Origin: Micromussa lordhowensis
Taxonomy: Eukaryota; Cnidaria; Anthozoa; Scleractinia; Lobophylliidae
DNA length: 64,000 bases
Assembly (NCBI GenBank): GCA_964020085.1
Contig: OZ026601.1
Coordinates: 5,543,835 to 5,607,834, forward strand
Direction of reading: 5' to 3'
Shown here: in pieces, positions 33,701-42,731 of the stretch
How positions within the stretch are numbered: the stretch's first letter is position 1
Layout: the number at the start of each line of letters is the position of its first letter
Made by a program: the position numbers and the translations under genes
Notes under the pieces: model-generated
What the model was told of the DNA's origin: nothing
The model's input: only the letters and a program-made list of their open reading frames with translations
Database searches by the model: none

Positions 33701-34310
33701 CCACGTGAACGTACTGCTCAATAATTTTATTTCAATGGTCACGCACTACGGTTTGATCCGCAGACCTAAAAGCTAGAACCACAAAGAGTACCGCACGAAG
33801 AGCTTTCATTTGATTGGTTACACCCTAGAGTTTCATCCACAAAGTTAAAAGCTAGAATCACCTTGTACAGCACAACAAAGAATACTGCACTAAAGAACTT
33901 CATTTGAATAGTCACACACTCGCTACTTTCATCGACAGGCTTAAACTAATTGAAACTAGCTTTGACACTAGCTTTGAATGTGGGTGTACAATGGCAGACA
34001 TTACACGTTTACTCAAAACTGCGTGCCCTCAAAAAACTGCTTTCTGTTTCATACAGGCACTCTGTGGATGAACTGGTGCATGGTTGCAATATGCGCTGGT
34101 TGCATTCCTCTTTTACTCCTGTTCAAAGAAAAATACTCCCGCCTTGAACTGGACGCTGCGAACAGGCAAGGCAATGGTAGTTCAGTGCAAAACCTGGGTG
34201 TAGACGAACAAACACCTTTGGTGTCTTCTGGAGATGGAGGTTATGGCGGAGGTGACAGTGGAGTTCGAAACAAGGCTGGGTCATCATCTCATTCTAGCTC
34301 TCAAGTGTAG
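15757..34310 (+). CDS. SLC49A4: SLC49A4 / DIRC2 lysosomal MFS transporter
   Basis: Twelve-helix major facilitator of the SLC49 family (DIRC2); the mammalian protein sits in the lysosomal membrane and has been described as a proton-linked pyridoxine exporter. Exons: 15757-16045, 21097-21187, 26946-27208, 27791-27853, 28596-28725, 29201-29247, 30432-30493, 30906-30973, 31250-31368, 31809-31991, 34057-34310. All borders are GT/AG and the sum is 1569 bases, i.e. 522 residues plus stop. Family marks are AAWNTWGPI in the first helix, FSWLMDVKGLR, the STWF..HQRATATAI segment, GVFSGWGGVL, TAGWIGFY and FINGSIPLFYEL. The loop after helix 6 carries NGT and NST glycosylation sites, as in vertebrates. The C-terminal tail is long and Gly/Ser rich. 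The start at 15757 (MADGML) follows an in-frame run that is probably leader. Large introns 1 and 2 hold LINEs and MITEs. Confidence 0.94.
17185..19345 (-). mobile_element. 5'-truncated non-LTR retrotransposon (RTE-like), broken
   Basis: Minus-strand reverse transcriptase remnant in SLC49A4 intron 1. Translated pieces in three frames follow each other: a pre-RT region (19309-18977), an early RT part with GAGCDNVPPEAIK (18837-18562), the palm part with FIDFEKAFDSISREVL and GVRQG (18314-17829), FADD around 17970, then the thumb/C-terminal part with TFLGSIVSKKGGTDKDIQAR and LLYGSETWRLT (17908-17234). No endonuclease is present, so the 5' end is lost. At least three frameshifts make it non-coding. 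The 3' end is a short tandem tail (GGATTAAGTAAAGTAAGTAA on the minus strand), which is typical of RTE-type elements. The clade call is tentative. Confidence 0.85.
19500..19615. repeat. Family A MITE fragment
   Basis: TAAAGATGATTTCCAATCCG at the start, followed by the typical ACTCTTGAGAG and TTTTTGTTTTGTTTC. The rest of the element is missing. Confidence 0.6.
19895..20240. repeat. Fold-back MITE, family E, copy 1
   Basis: Left end GGAGAGACTCCCATATAAG with GGGTTCTTGTC; right end GACAAGAACCCCATCC followed by GAGAGTCTCTCC. A related, diverged copy is at 27865-28165 (CCCCATATAAAAAGGATGGGG). Both lie in SLC49A4 introns. Confidence 0.65.
20377..20793. mobile_element. TTAA-flanked MITE, 417 bp
   Basis: Perfect inverted ends TTAAGGCGGGGGTAAA and TTTACCCCCGCCTTAA. 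TTAA at both tips fits piggyBac-type insertion. The interior has a second small inverted pair, GTTGCCCAAC and GTCGGGCAAC. It lies in SLC49A4 intron 1. Confidence 0.8.
21254..21268. repeat. Target-site duplication, copy 1 (3' side of the L1)
   Basis: AAATGTGTATGGGTT, repeated exactly at 26647-26661 on the other side of the LINE. Confidence 0.9.
21610..25320 (-). pseudogene. L1/Tx1 ORF2, endonuclease-reverse transcriptase, two frameshifts
   Basis: Encodes an APE-type endonuclease followed by reverse transcriptase. Frame 1 starts at 25320 (MAEAFKLVSLNVKGIS) and shifts near 25250. Frame 2 (25247-23715) carries FFQETHS, IIGGDFNCP, FTWSQKSPRVFCRLDY and TDHD, the endonuclease catalytic signature, then a linker and the RT start (GNDGIPIEF). 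A second shift near 23700 leads to 23670-21610, which holds FIDFQKAFDSVEW, RGVRQGDPLSPYLF and the catalytic YADD near 23195. The C-terminal Cys/His region is present (CSHTRQFW). Without the two shifts it would be close to the usual length of about 1,235 residues. It is not expected to be active as it stands. Confidence 0.9.
25663..26535 (-). CDS. L1-type ORF1 protein (coiled coil plus RNA-binding domain)
   Basis: Intact 290-residue frame. The N-terminal region is Ser/Thr/Arg rich, residues about 45-130 form a Leu/Glu/Lys heptad coiled coil, and residues about 135-285 match the L1 ORF1 RNA-binding and C-terminal domains (IKIFNLNEKEGE, FERVHRL, PRPIIAKFSFYQDK). In known L1 elements this protein trimerises, binds the element RNA and acts as chaperone. 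It lies upstream of ORF2 in the same LINE, separated by about 340 bases that include an A run. Confidence 0.9.
   Translation of the reverse strand: MEDLATEEVSTDSTNSKTTSRKRQRQTTGSQTDEECDGDHWSEASVRLANLETKMDKLLDLFSEIATLKDRLKTIEDENKDLKKAAENAKEELQELKPSVANLCTQQAQDSEEVRKLRKEMEQIKCRNIKLEAYTRRENIKIFNLNEKEGETSRETEYLVRNMMEEKLGIIREDMNEIRFERVHRLPTQHNRQTRTKPRPIIAKFSFYQDKGYVMSKVKNLKGTGIGISHDYPKEIDVIHEKLYPVLKKAKQEKQSVFFKVDKLIINGQVYRGAETEKLPYYGLIMSSTV
26647..26661. repeat. Target-site duplication, copy 2 (5' side of the L1)
   Basis: AAATGTGTATGGGTT, identical to 21254-21268. One copy would restore the intron sequence before insertion. Confidence 0.9.
27265..27430. repeat. pogo/Tigger-like MITE remnant
   Basis: CCCGTTAATCTGGTCACTAC, GTATTAACGAGGTGGCCATA and GGTGGCCATATTAAATGG in SLC49A4 intron 3. 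Similar wording recurs at 49255-49345 and 52130-52290. Confidence 0.55.
27865..28165. repeat. Fold-back MITE, family E, copy 2
   Basis: Left CCCCATATAAAAAGGATGGG with AACCCCTAAGCGGTAC; right GAGGTATCCAAACCGC with ATATAGGGTATGAG. Diverged relative of 19895-20240, in SLC49A4 intron 4. Confidence 0.5.
28945..29065. repeat. CAT/ATC trinucleotide microsatellite
   Basis: Imperfect CATCATCGT/ATCATC run in SLC49A4 intron 5. It opens spurious Met- or Ser-rich frames on both strands. Confidence 0.85.
29608..30360. mobile_element. TTAA-flanked MITE, 753 bp
   Basis: Ends are exact inverted repeats of 24 bases, beginning TTAAGGTATCATGGTAGG and closing CCTACCATGATACCTTAA, with TTAA at both tips. The interior is not coding. 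In SLC49A4 intron 6. The perfect ends suggest recent activity. Confidence 0.85.
30607..30760. repeat. GACT/GATT simple repeat
   Basis: Imperfect TGACTGACTGAT units grading into TGGGTGGATTGATTG, in SLC49A4 intron 7. Confidence 0.8.
32046..32325 (+). mobile_element. Degenerate SINE, family 1
   Basis: Keeps GTTGTGTTCTTGGGCAAGAC, CACAGTGCCTCTTTCCACC and GTTGCTTCATGCTACAGAAA. It is interrupted by a 14-base G run near 32179. The tRNA-like head is badly eroded. Lies just after SLC49A4 exon 10. Confidence 0.65.
32375..32680. repeat. Palindromic repeat, family C, copy 2
   Basis: Inverted relative of 6725-7025, with ATATATCAAACACGAGAGAC-like and GTTTGATATATCTTCTCAAT ends and the outer GAATTATTAATTAGTTTGAG. 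In the last SLC49A4 intron. Confidence 0.75.
32880..33930. repeat. Loose ~110-bp tandem array in the last SLC49A4 intron
   Basis: Recurrent units contain AGTACCACATGAAAGTACTG, CTCAATAGCTTTC and TTTGAATGGTCACAC followed by GGGTTTTATCCACA and AGAACCACCTTGTACAGC. At least six imperfect units are visible, interrupted by the family A MITE at 33284-33659. Confidence 0.7.
33284..33659. repeat. Fold-back MITE, family A, copy 3
   Basis: AATTTCCAGTCTGTACTGCG at the left and GGACTGGAATCATCTTTAA at the right, with the GCCATTATGGCGGATGCGAA interior. The sequence on both sides (32880-33250 and 33660-33900) is itself a loose tandem array built on AACAGTACCACATGAA and TTTCATTTGAATGGTCACAC. Confidence 0.75.
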
Positions 34311-35694
34311 ACTATTGATTCTGTTTGAAGAAAACCCTGTCCTACAGCCGCCCAATTAACGCTTGCACCTCACACTTTTTTTCCGGTACTCGCTTATATG
34401 GGCCATAAAGGTCTGTGCGGCCCAAAGGGTATGGTTTTTAGCCAGAAGTAGGAATACATAGAAATATTTTCGGTCAGAACTAGAGTATCGATTTGGCCAT
34501 TTTGGCGTCAAATAGGGCAAGCTTTTCGCATTCTAGTCTTGAATTGGGTATGTTTTTTAGAAGAAGCTTCCTTTTCATAATTATCGATAAGACCATCGGC
34601 AAAAGCCCTTCACAATGCCTTAACATCGGTCTGAACTGGGGAACTAATTGTAAGGCAGGTCTGAAACAGGGTACTGATTTAAGGGTCAGATCTTAAATAG
34701 GTTGTCGAATGTTTGATCAGGTCATAAATAGGGTAGGAAAATCGTAGATTTTGGAAATAAATATGGCAAGGGAGCCGCACACCCCCACCCAATTTTTCTG
34801 GGAGTACCCCCCAGTCTGGCACAGACGAGACCGTCGTGCAATCAACGAAATACTTTAGGGGCTGGTCTTGTGTTGTTCTAGTAGCTTTTTGTTCTAGTTT
34901 GTTGTTGCCAATTCATCTCAGTCCTTCCTAATCTTAAGCATTCTTGGTTCCTTTTTTTAACTGACTTTGATTTTTTTTCAGTCCTACCTTAGTAAGCCAT
35001 TATTTCGAGTTTTTCATGTGTTTCAAGATGATTTTGTGCATTGTGATATGGCACTTTTCTGTAGCAGATTTTTAAGAGTGGCCAGGTTATATCGTTTGGG
35101 TTAGTATCTGGTTATCGTATGAATGCGAGTGAAAATAAGGAATTATAACACGTGTAATTTTGATAAATTCTCTCAAAATCGCGCGAGACTTTTGGCGAGT
35201 GCAATTTGAGAGGATCCGGTAGATTTCACATAAAATTCACTATTAATGTTAAAACTACACCGCACAATGTTCAGTGTAGTTATTTAAATTCTTAAAAAAC
35301 GTACTGTATTTAAATCTAATTCACAAGTATTCTGATAATTCAAGAGTAAGCATTGTTTCTACGACGTAATATATATTTTCAATTGTACAGGTGAAAATGC
35401 CACGATTTTTCAAGTCATTACCCCAATTAATTAATGACGCAAAATCGTATTTTTTATATCTTGAATATAGAGAAATCTGTGAGAAGAATGCTATACAAAT
35501 ATCTATTGCCTTTAAAATGGTAATTATTAATACTAAGCTCTATTGGAATATAAATTGCAACGTCTAAATGCAATTTCAATATTTTCCTAATTGTAAATAT
35601 TATCCAAACAAAATTTTGATTCCATTGTTAATGCCGAATTGGTATTTTCTCTTTCCTGATATAACGTTATCTTCTTGTATCAATAAATTTTCAG

Positions 35695-35875
35695 AACGAC
35701 CGATTGCTTTTGTGGCCAGTACTGCCTCTTACTGCGGGATAGGTCCCATCACTTACGGGACTGGAACCTTTTTGTTGAGGGATAAGTACCTTTTATTTAA
35801 AAAAGACAGCACCTTCTTGCGGGATTGGTACCTCTTCTTACGGGATAATTACCTACTATTTGCAAACGTACCTTA
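35695..35875. repeat. Imperfect tandem block with GGGAT..GTACCT units
   Basis: Units resemble TACGGGACTGGAACCTTTT, GAGGGATAAGTACCTTTTA, GCGGGATTGGTACCTCTTC and ACGGGATAATTACCTACTA, about 27-35 bases apart. Not coding in any convincing way. Confidence 0.55.
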
Positions 35876-36245
35876 AAAGTTAGAAGCTTCTTAAAAGTTA
35901 TCATTAATTTGTGTACATGTAGATTGAAACATGAAAAAAAAAATAAGAAAAATTATCCGACGGCACATTTTTATTATAGGAGACGATTTATCCATCTGAG
36001 TCGTCCATCAGCACGTGCTGACAGACGAATCAGTCAGAGACGAATTCTGACACACATTCGCCTAAATACCAAATTTATCATCCCAGACGAATTATCCGTC
36101 TCAGTTTTAAAATATATTCGGCCGTTAAACGGCTTGCTAAAATTTGTGGGGCAAGTTTACTAACAAAAAAAAAATAACACGTGTTGCCTCCTACACAGAC
36201 GTTCTTTTAAATTTCTATCGCTAGCATTCTTGGGCTCGATTACCA

Positions 36246-36290
36246 GCAACCTCGTTCCCAGGGAGAGGACCCTGGGAACGAGGTTGGATT
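36246..36290. repeat. CTGGGAACGAGGTTG hairpin, copy 1
   Basis: GCAACCTCGTTCCCAGGG is followed within a few bases by CCCTGGGAACGAGGTTG, a tight hairpin. A longer member lies at 47502-47582. Confidence 0.85.
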
Positions 36291-37477
36291 ACCAGCCGAT
36301 GTTCGGGAAAGAACCCCGCTTCACGCGGCATTTTAAATTTAGGGAGTTTAAGAAGCTACTACGGCAACGTCGAGGACAACGTGGATTAAAAAATGAATTT
36401 ATATTGTACCTACGAATCTCGCGATACTCTTGAGTCATTTACTTTGTTTATCACTGTCAAAACTATGACGAAACTGAATCTGGGACATGGCGATAAATTT
36501 GATATAGAAATTGAAAAAATTAGCCGTCGTGGTTCACGTTCTTCAGACAACGTAGAATTTGGTCATTTCACGTTGTTGTTTTGCAGAGGACGGCTAAGAA
36601 ATGTACCAAGAATTATAACGCACGTGCACAGCCATTGTTCTGCTCATTAAACCTTTTGTTTTGTGTTAAACTCCCTAAGGAACTTCGATGCGGACGAGCC
36701 CAAAGGCCACTTTCGATATATCAAAATTCAGCTTAAAGGAGCTGCGTCACGGTTAAACGGTTTGAAAAGTTTAGCCTAAATTTTTCAATTTTGTTGTTTG
36801 TAGTCCGTGCCAATCTTCTCCTTGTTCCTTTATGATTTATTATTATCTCTTTAGTGTTTTTCTATCTTTGTAAAGTATTATTTTCGGGTTTCCATGAATT
36901 TAGAGTTAGTTTTGTCGATGGTAGAAATAACTCAAAATACCGTGACGTAGCCCTTTCTATAGTGAGGCCTAGAGGACACAAACAAAATAAATGAATTACA
37001 TGCTCATTCAATTTCCATTGTTTATGTCGTCCCCGCTGCCAAGTTGAATTTTAATATATCGAAAGTGGTCTGTACGAAAGCAATTGCATGACAAGTGCAT
37101 CGCATCAAATGTCGAGGTCAAGACGAGTCGTATAAAATGTATTAGCACATTTTGTGACTATGGTCATATTATTGTGAGACACGCGTGCCTATGCTTTTAA
37201 ACTGAGTAAACAACTAGTTAAGTTCTATTTTTAACAACTTATGATTTAAATGACATCTTTAATGCCGGTCAAGAATGTTACCATTGTTGCTTTGAATTGT
37301 TCCTTTCACTACGTGACTGAACAGCGATTTGAGCGCCGCAATAAGATCCGGTTTATGGTTAAGCGGAGATTAATTACATCTAAATACCGGGCATTTTACA
37401 TCATCGACAGACACTACTTTGAGCTTTTTTTCGCCATTTTCTCGTCAAACCGGCGAGCAGCTTCAGGTGCGTTAAAG

Positions 37478-39148
37478 ATGAACTCCCCGAGGCATGAATG
37501 TTCTATGTGTGGCGGCACGCAGTATGAACTTAAATGCCTTCCGTGTTCGCATAGCGTATGCACTTATTGTATTCAAATTGAAAATCGTGCGCAAACATCC
37601 GTTCAATGCCCAATTGACGAACACGAATACCCTCTGACCGACAACGGGATCGATAGCTTACCGACCAAGGGCTTCTTAGTTGAGGTTTCAAGCAATAATT
37701 GCTATCAGGATCAGTCGCCAATCACGGAGATGCAAGCACTTCTAACGTTTACACAAGAATACAAGAATGACTTGGCAACTGCCATCCGAGACATGGAACA
37801 CGCCATTCATTCGTCATTATCTCTGCAGGAGAGCGCAGTGAAACAGGAGATTCGAAACACTGCTGAAAAGTTAGTCGAGTGCGTTCTTGGGAAAGAACAG
37901 GAGTTGTATAAAGAGGTGGACAGTGTCATCGAGGCAGAGAAGCGAGAAAAACAACAGGAATTAGCGGATTTTTCGTTGCAGGCCCATCACATCATTCAAG
38001 TTGTACAGCGGCACCAAAGCCAGTTTAAGCGAGGTACAGAGAATGCCTCGCTGCTGAATCAACTACAAGGGGAGCTAGCGGAGGTCAACGAACGCAAGAA
38101 TGCTCTAATGGAAAAGAACCAAGATTCTTCAACTGTAATTTCGTTCGTGGTGAACGAAGCGTGCTTTGAAGAGCCCATCGGAAAGGTGGCATTTAGAAGA
38201 GACGACAAAACAGGAAATGGACGGCTCAATCCATCGAAAACACGGCAACGAATTCCATCAAATGGAGAGAAGAAGAAAAAATTAGGGCACGTAATTACCA
38301 CCATTGCTCCTCCAAGTCCCCTCACAGAAAAATTTCGTCCGTGGGCGCTGTCTGTAAGCGAAAGCGGCCATATTGCTGTCGTCGACAGAGGTAATAACTG
38401 CATTCACATTTTTAACCCCAGAGGTGAATTTTTACGTCACGTTGCTAAGCCTTACGGACGCCAGAGCAGCGCTTTGGAGGTGTATGGCGTGACATTCATA
38501 TCACGCAACACTTTTGCAGTTGCCGAGTACTCGCCGTCGACCGGAAGTGGATGTCTTCTGGAGATGGCTATTTCCGGAGAGCACTTGCGCGTCATTGCAA
38601 ATCTCAAGGGACCGGCCTACGTCACTTCGTTTGATTCCACTTCGAGCAGAAGTAAGAAGATCGTTGCAGTGTACTACACAAACAGCTTGGAAGCGCCGGA
38701 AGTGTTAGGCGATGAAAAACTACCATTTGGAAGCGATAAAAACAGTGGACTGTTCCACCCTCAAAAAGGCGTCTTTCTAAAGGACAAACTCATCTTTTCT
38801 GACAGTAACGAGGTACAAAACCAAGGATCTGTGAAAATCTTCGAGGCTGATGGCAAATTTAGCCACGAGTTTGGAAAACAGCCACTTTGGAGCGAGGGTT
38901 GCCTGGGACATCCCTTACGTATTGCCGCTGACCCGTTGAGCTGCGTGGTTCTAGTTTACCAACAGTCTCCCAGCAAAATAAGGGGGTATGACGTAACGGG
39001 CGCATGCGTGTCAGAGTTTGATACGGTATCTGGGCTTCTCGATTTCACCGTCACACCTGATGGAAGACTGATCGCAACATGCAGCAAGAACAGTGAATTT
39101 CCTAATTCAGTCATTATAATATCTTACATTGAGAGACAAAAATCCTAA
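37478..39148 (+). CDS. TRIM-like RING / coiled-coil / NHL-repeat protein, single exon
   Basis: Likely E3 ubiquitin ligase-type protein of 556 residues without introns. Residues about 8-52 form a RING-like zinc finger: CSMC, CLPCSH, VCTYC and CPID. The last expected Cys ligand is replaced by Asp. No clear B-box follows. Residues about 85-225 are a Glu/Gln/Lys-rich coiled coil. Residues about 265-550 form a beta-propeller of NHL type (GHIAVVDRGNNCIHIFNPRG, LIFSDSNEV.NQGSVKIF, LDFTVTPDGRLIATC). This order resembles TRIM2/3/32/71-type proteins. The start at 37478 (MNSPRHEC) sits just before the RING. The in-frame ATG at 37250 would add 76 residues with no domain and is probably leader. The lack of introns, unlike its neighbours, suggests a retrocopy or the intron-poor TRIM expansions known in cnidarians. 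Confidence 0.85.
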   Translation: MNSPRHECSMCGGTQYELKCLPCSHSVCTYCIQIENRAQTSVQCPIDEHEYPLTDNGIDSLPTKGFLVEVSSNNCYQDQSPITEMQALLTFTQEYKNDLATAIRDMEHAIHSSLSLQESAVKQEIRNTAEKLVECVLGKEQELYKEVDSVIEAEKREKQQELADFSLQAHHIIQVVQRHQSQFKRGTENASLLNQLQGELAEVNERKNALMEKNQDSSTVISFVVNEACFEEPIGKVAFRRDDKTGNGRLNPSKTRQRIPSNGEKKKKLGHVITTIAPPSPLTEKFRPWALSVSESGHIAVVDRGNNCIHIFNPRGEFLRHVAKPYGRQSSALEVYGVTFISRNTFAVAEYSPSTGSGCLLEMAISGEHLRVIANLKGPAYVTSFDSTSSRSKKIVAVYYTNSLEAPEVLGDEKLPFGSDKNSGLFHPQKGVFLKDKLIFSDSNEVQNQGSVKIFEADGKFSHEFGKQPLWSEGCLGHPLRIAADPLSCVVLVYQQSPSKIRGYDVTGACVSEFDTVSGLLDFTVTPDGRLIATCSKNSEFPNSVIIISYIERQKS

Positions 39149-40860
39149 AGGTAATGGTGTAAAATCATAGATGACAAATTACTCGTTAATTTTGGCGCGA
39201 AATTTCAGCGTTGATTTATACTTTCATATGTAAAATTACAAAATCACCAGGGCAACATTTGGCGCGAAATATCTCGTTAAAATAAGCAAGTCAAAAGCCA
39301 ACGGTTGTAAGCGCAATTTGTCACCCACGATATTTAAAGGCAATCAGATGGTATACGCTGTACTCGTGAAATTGGAAAATAACTTCTCTTACGTTCTGTC
39401 AAAATTCCAATAATTTTGACAAAACTCGAGTGAAATTATTTCCTGGCTTCACTCGTCACCATTTGATTACCCATACTTAATTTACTCTATTAGGGATGAT
39501 TCAATGTGCTATGTTTATTTTATACTTTGCCTTTACGGAAGTGATACGTGAGGAAAACGAATGAATGCAATCTGATGGAAATTTGTAGACTTCATGACTG
39601 ATAAGAATTTCAAGATATCATGAATACCGTGAACAGGAGATAAAATAGGCGATAGACTGGGCTTAAATTTCTTGGACCTATGCTAGTTTTAAAAACACCC
39701 TAGCCTGCAAAACAGGCGGATTAGTGGGCTAACGCGATACACGAGCGTGTATCGCGTTAGCCTATCGATCCGCCAGTTCTGCAGGCTAGAAACACCCGCG
39801 CCACGACGCGTAAGCCACGACTCGCGTGTTTGGGATTTAAATTGATTCAATCTACTTGAATTGCTAACAAAGTTTTGTTTCTTCAGCATTACGATAGATG
39901 CTTTTTAAATGATTGCTTTTCTCCATGGCATTTTCCCCCTATAACGAGGCTATCATTTGATGTTTTTTTTCTTTATTTTCAAAGTAATTTCTGTCAAAAC
40001 GTGGTGTGAAATTTGTATGGGTATGGGGTATAGAAATCGAATTAAACTTCTTTTTAATCAGTTGGCTTGGTAGTCTAGTTGATATTGGAAAGTCTAGTGA
40101 ATGGAAAAGGAATAATATAGGGGCGGATTTAGGAAGAGGGTGGATTGGGTAGCTTGTCACCTCCTTTTCGAAAAGCAAAAGAAAAAAAAAAAAAGATTGT
40201 GAATATTGGGGCAGAAATAAAGGCAATCACAGGTGTCTCAAAAATCCTGGATCTGCCCGCCCTGGTAATAGTTTTGAGCTCAAAATGCTAGGGATGAATA
40301 AGTGAGGATCAGAGAGAGAACCCAACGATGATTTTTTAAGACTGTTCAATGCTCTACTGAGTTCTGGTATTTTTCTTCATCGTTGAAAGCCTAAAAAGTA
40401 ACAATCGACAGAGACTACCTAGCCCTAGACACCACAGTAAGGGTTGTGGGTTAAGTTTTTACCCTTTTTTGCGATCTGTGAACAATCTAAATTCTTTAGG
40501 CTAACCGACGAGAGTCTGATTTTTGTTAAATTCTGTTAGCTGTTGTTATGATATTGCTGCCGTGTGGTTCCTTGGCAACGTGGCTTTACGCTCTTTTCAC
40601 CCTCCATATAAACATCTGCGCTATCCGCTCTGGATAACTGGGGCGTACCAAATCTAAAACAAGTAGCTTGAGAAGGTTTATCTTGGAAAGAAGGAATACG
40701 GATATTAAAACTTTCGCTACTATGTGAAGGGGACAAGGGAAACACAATTTCGCAGTAACCGTTTGCGTTGTAAACCTGTAAAACTGTTTTGGATTATTCA
40801 AAATGGCGGAGCAGACAAACAAGACACACCGGTTTCCAGCCTGTTGACAGACGCCTTTGA
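39149..40860. other. Intergenic stretch after the TRIM-like gene
   Basis: No gene recognised. It contains GGCGCGAAAT direct repeats near 39195 and 39261, the hairpin at 39701-39789 and AT-rich sequence otherwise. Confidence 0.4.
39701..39789. repeat. 89-bp palindrome
   Basis: TAGCCTGCAAAACAGGCGGAT pairs with ATCCGCCAGTTCTGCAGGCTA, and the centre GCTAACGCGATACACG pairs with CGTGTATCGCGTTAGC. A compact fold-back element. Confidence 0.85.
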
Positions 40861-40861
40861 G

Positions 40862-41475
40862 TGAGTGAGTGAAGTCTTTATTTATCGAGGGTAGCTCAAA
40901 ATAGCATCTAAATGCTAATAAACTAGAGGCCCTCATTACAAGATCAAAATAGTTAAAATAGTTACAAATCAAAGCTTATAAAATTATCAAAATCTAATAA
41001 AACTATGAAACAATTATTAGCATGCAGCACAGCGACCCACAATATTTATATAAAGAAATGATTTAAAGATTGCTGGTCTTTAAAAATCCTGTTCCAAAGA
41101 GAATTTTTGAAAGTCTTGAGAGTCTCTGCTTTCCTCATTTGAAGAGGTAGCTTATTCCATTCCAGAGAAGCAGTCACAGTAAAAGTTCTACCACCTTCTG
41201 TATTTATCGAGGGCAGGCTATATTAAATTTAGCATATCTAGTTTGCCGTGAATGAGTCTCACCGGTAAGTACTAATAAGTTAGTAAGATAACTAGGCACG
41301 CGACCTTGCAAACGCTTGTACATGATACAACACTTGTGGCTAATTTAGCATTTTCGAAGAAAGGTATCCATTTGAGTATGTTAAATAACTGAACAGAGGG
41401 TGCATAACTGTCAGCACCAATGACAATTCTCGCTGCTCTCTTTTGTAGCTTTAAAACACGATCCCTCCAGACCTT
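40862..41475 (-). pseudogene. C-terminal remnant of a jockey/CR1-type reverse transcriptase
   Basis: On the minus strand the order is VLKLQKRAARIVIGADSYAP, then LFNILKWIPFFENAKLA, the MYKRL-like and P-YL-NLL-like segments, and an NGIS-L-type end, all broken by stops and shifts. This is the conserved tail of jockey/CR1-group RTs (LQKRAAR..., W.P...). The 3' end is a GAGTGAGTGAGTG (CACTCACTCACTC) tail at 40861. Only the last part of the element is present. It is a different LINE from those in SLC49A4. Confidence 0.75.
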
Positions 41476-42062
41476 GGCTGGTCGGGCTTTTCATTTACAG
41501 TACAAAATGATCACATCACTCGTTAATTTGTACCAATTGATTTATTACGATTGTCAGTTGAGTAAGGCGCGACGGAGCTTTGGTGACGACGTTTTGGACT
41601 TAAAATTACGGTGTTGCCACGGGCAACTTTCCTTGTTTTCAATGGTAACAATATCGTCGCCTGCAATTTCACGCGCTTTGCTGCCAATGACGTTAAAGGC
41701 CGACAAGTTGCCACTGGAAACGAAGCCAGATGCCCGTGACAACAAACACAAGTTGAACGTTAAAACCCGATAACCAGGAGCCCATGGGCCTTATACTCAA
41801 CTGATAACCGTAGTATTCTCTCACAGAATGTCTCCTCTGCAGCAAAGGAACTGTGCATGCTTCAATAAATACTGCCATAATCACTGAAAAGAACTGTTTT
41901 AAGTAATTTAAAAAAAAAATGATAAACTGTTTTTTTCAGTAATATTTCATATGGATCATTTGCATATGCTGTAAATAAAGCACGGATTCGTTAGCAACAG
42001 CAGGCAATTGACGCAGACATGGCAATCTAGACATTCGGTGTAAACAGACAATTAACGTACAG

Positions 42063-42527
42063 ATGGCTAACGCATTTTGGGACGACAGTACGTCAAGCAC
42101 ACAATTCTCACACTTTGTTTACCAGCTGTGGTAAGTATAAAGGCCTATCTAAGCAACTTCACAACGGTCGCAACTCAACGTAGGATCTCGAAGAAACTCA
42201 ATGATATTTGACACAGAAACCTGAAATACTGAGAGTGCCAGGGGCCAACCCGGTAGGTGGTATGTACTCTCTTTCTTTAATCATTCACACTAATGAAAGT
42301 TTAAGAAAATTAACTTACCGGTCACAGTTACAGTTATCAATAAGATAAACCTAGGAGTCTTCTAGGTTTTGCTAAAAATGAAGATCTTTTCTCAATATTC
42401 TCCAACCTTGTAATTGATATTAAAAAAATAAGTAATGGCAATAGGACTGAGTGGAGTCCAGTTAGGTCTGTAATCATACAAGTGATAACAAAATCGGAGC
42501 GCGCAGCGGGAGTCCGATTTGTTTATC

Positions 42528-42558
<31 letters not shown>

Positions 42559-42698
42559 ACGAAGTCTTATTACCAATTAATCATAAAAATTACAATTTGT
42601 CAGAAAAGAAGAATAGCCAAGTTGTGAAAGAAAGGGAAAAGTTGCATTAAAATACTGACAAAGGAGAAGTAACTTGATTTAAACTACAACTTTGAATG

Positions 42699-42731
<33 letters not shown>

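Larger units (their letters stand above)
34311..37477. other. Intergenic region between SLC49A4 and the TRIM-like gene
   Basis: No gene recognised. An AATAAA near 34758 may end SLC49A4. The stretch 34380-34740 repeats short phrases such as AATAGGGTA and GGTCTGAA. A tandem-like block lies at 35695-35875 and a small hairpin at 36246-36290. The remainder is AT-rich and unremarkable. Confidence 0.5.

Noticed and set aside
37250..37477. 76-residue extension of the TRIM-like protein
   Set aside because: No domain, and RING proteins of this type start shortly before the RING; more likely leader.
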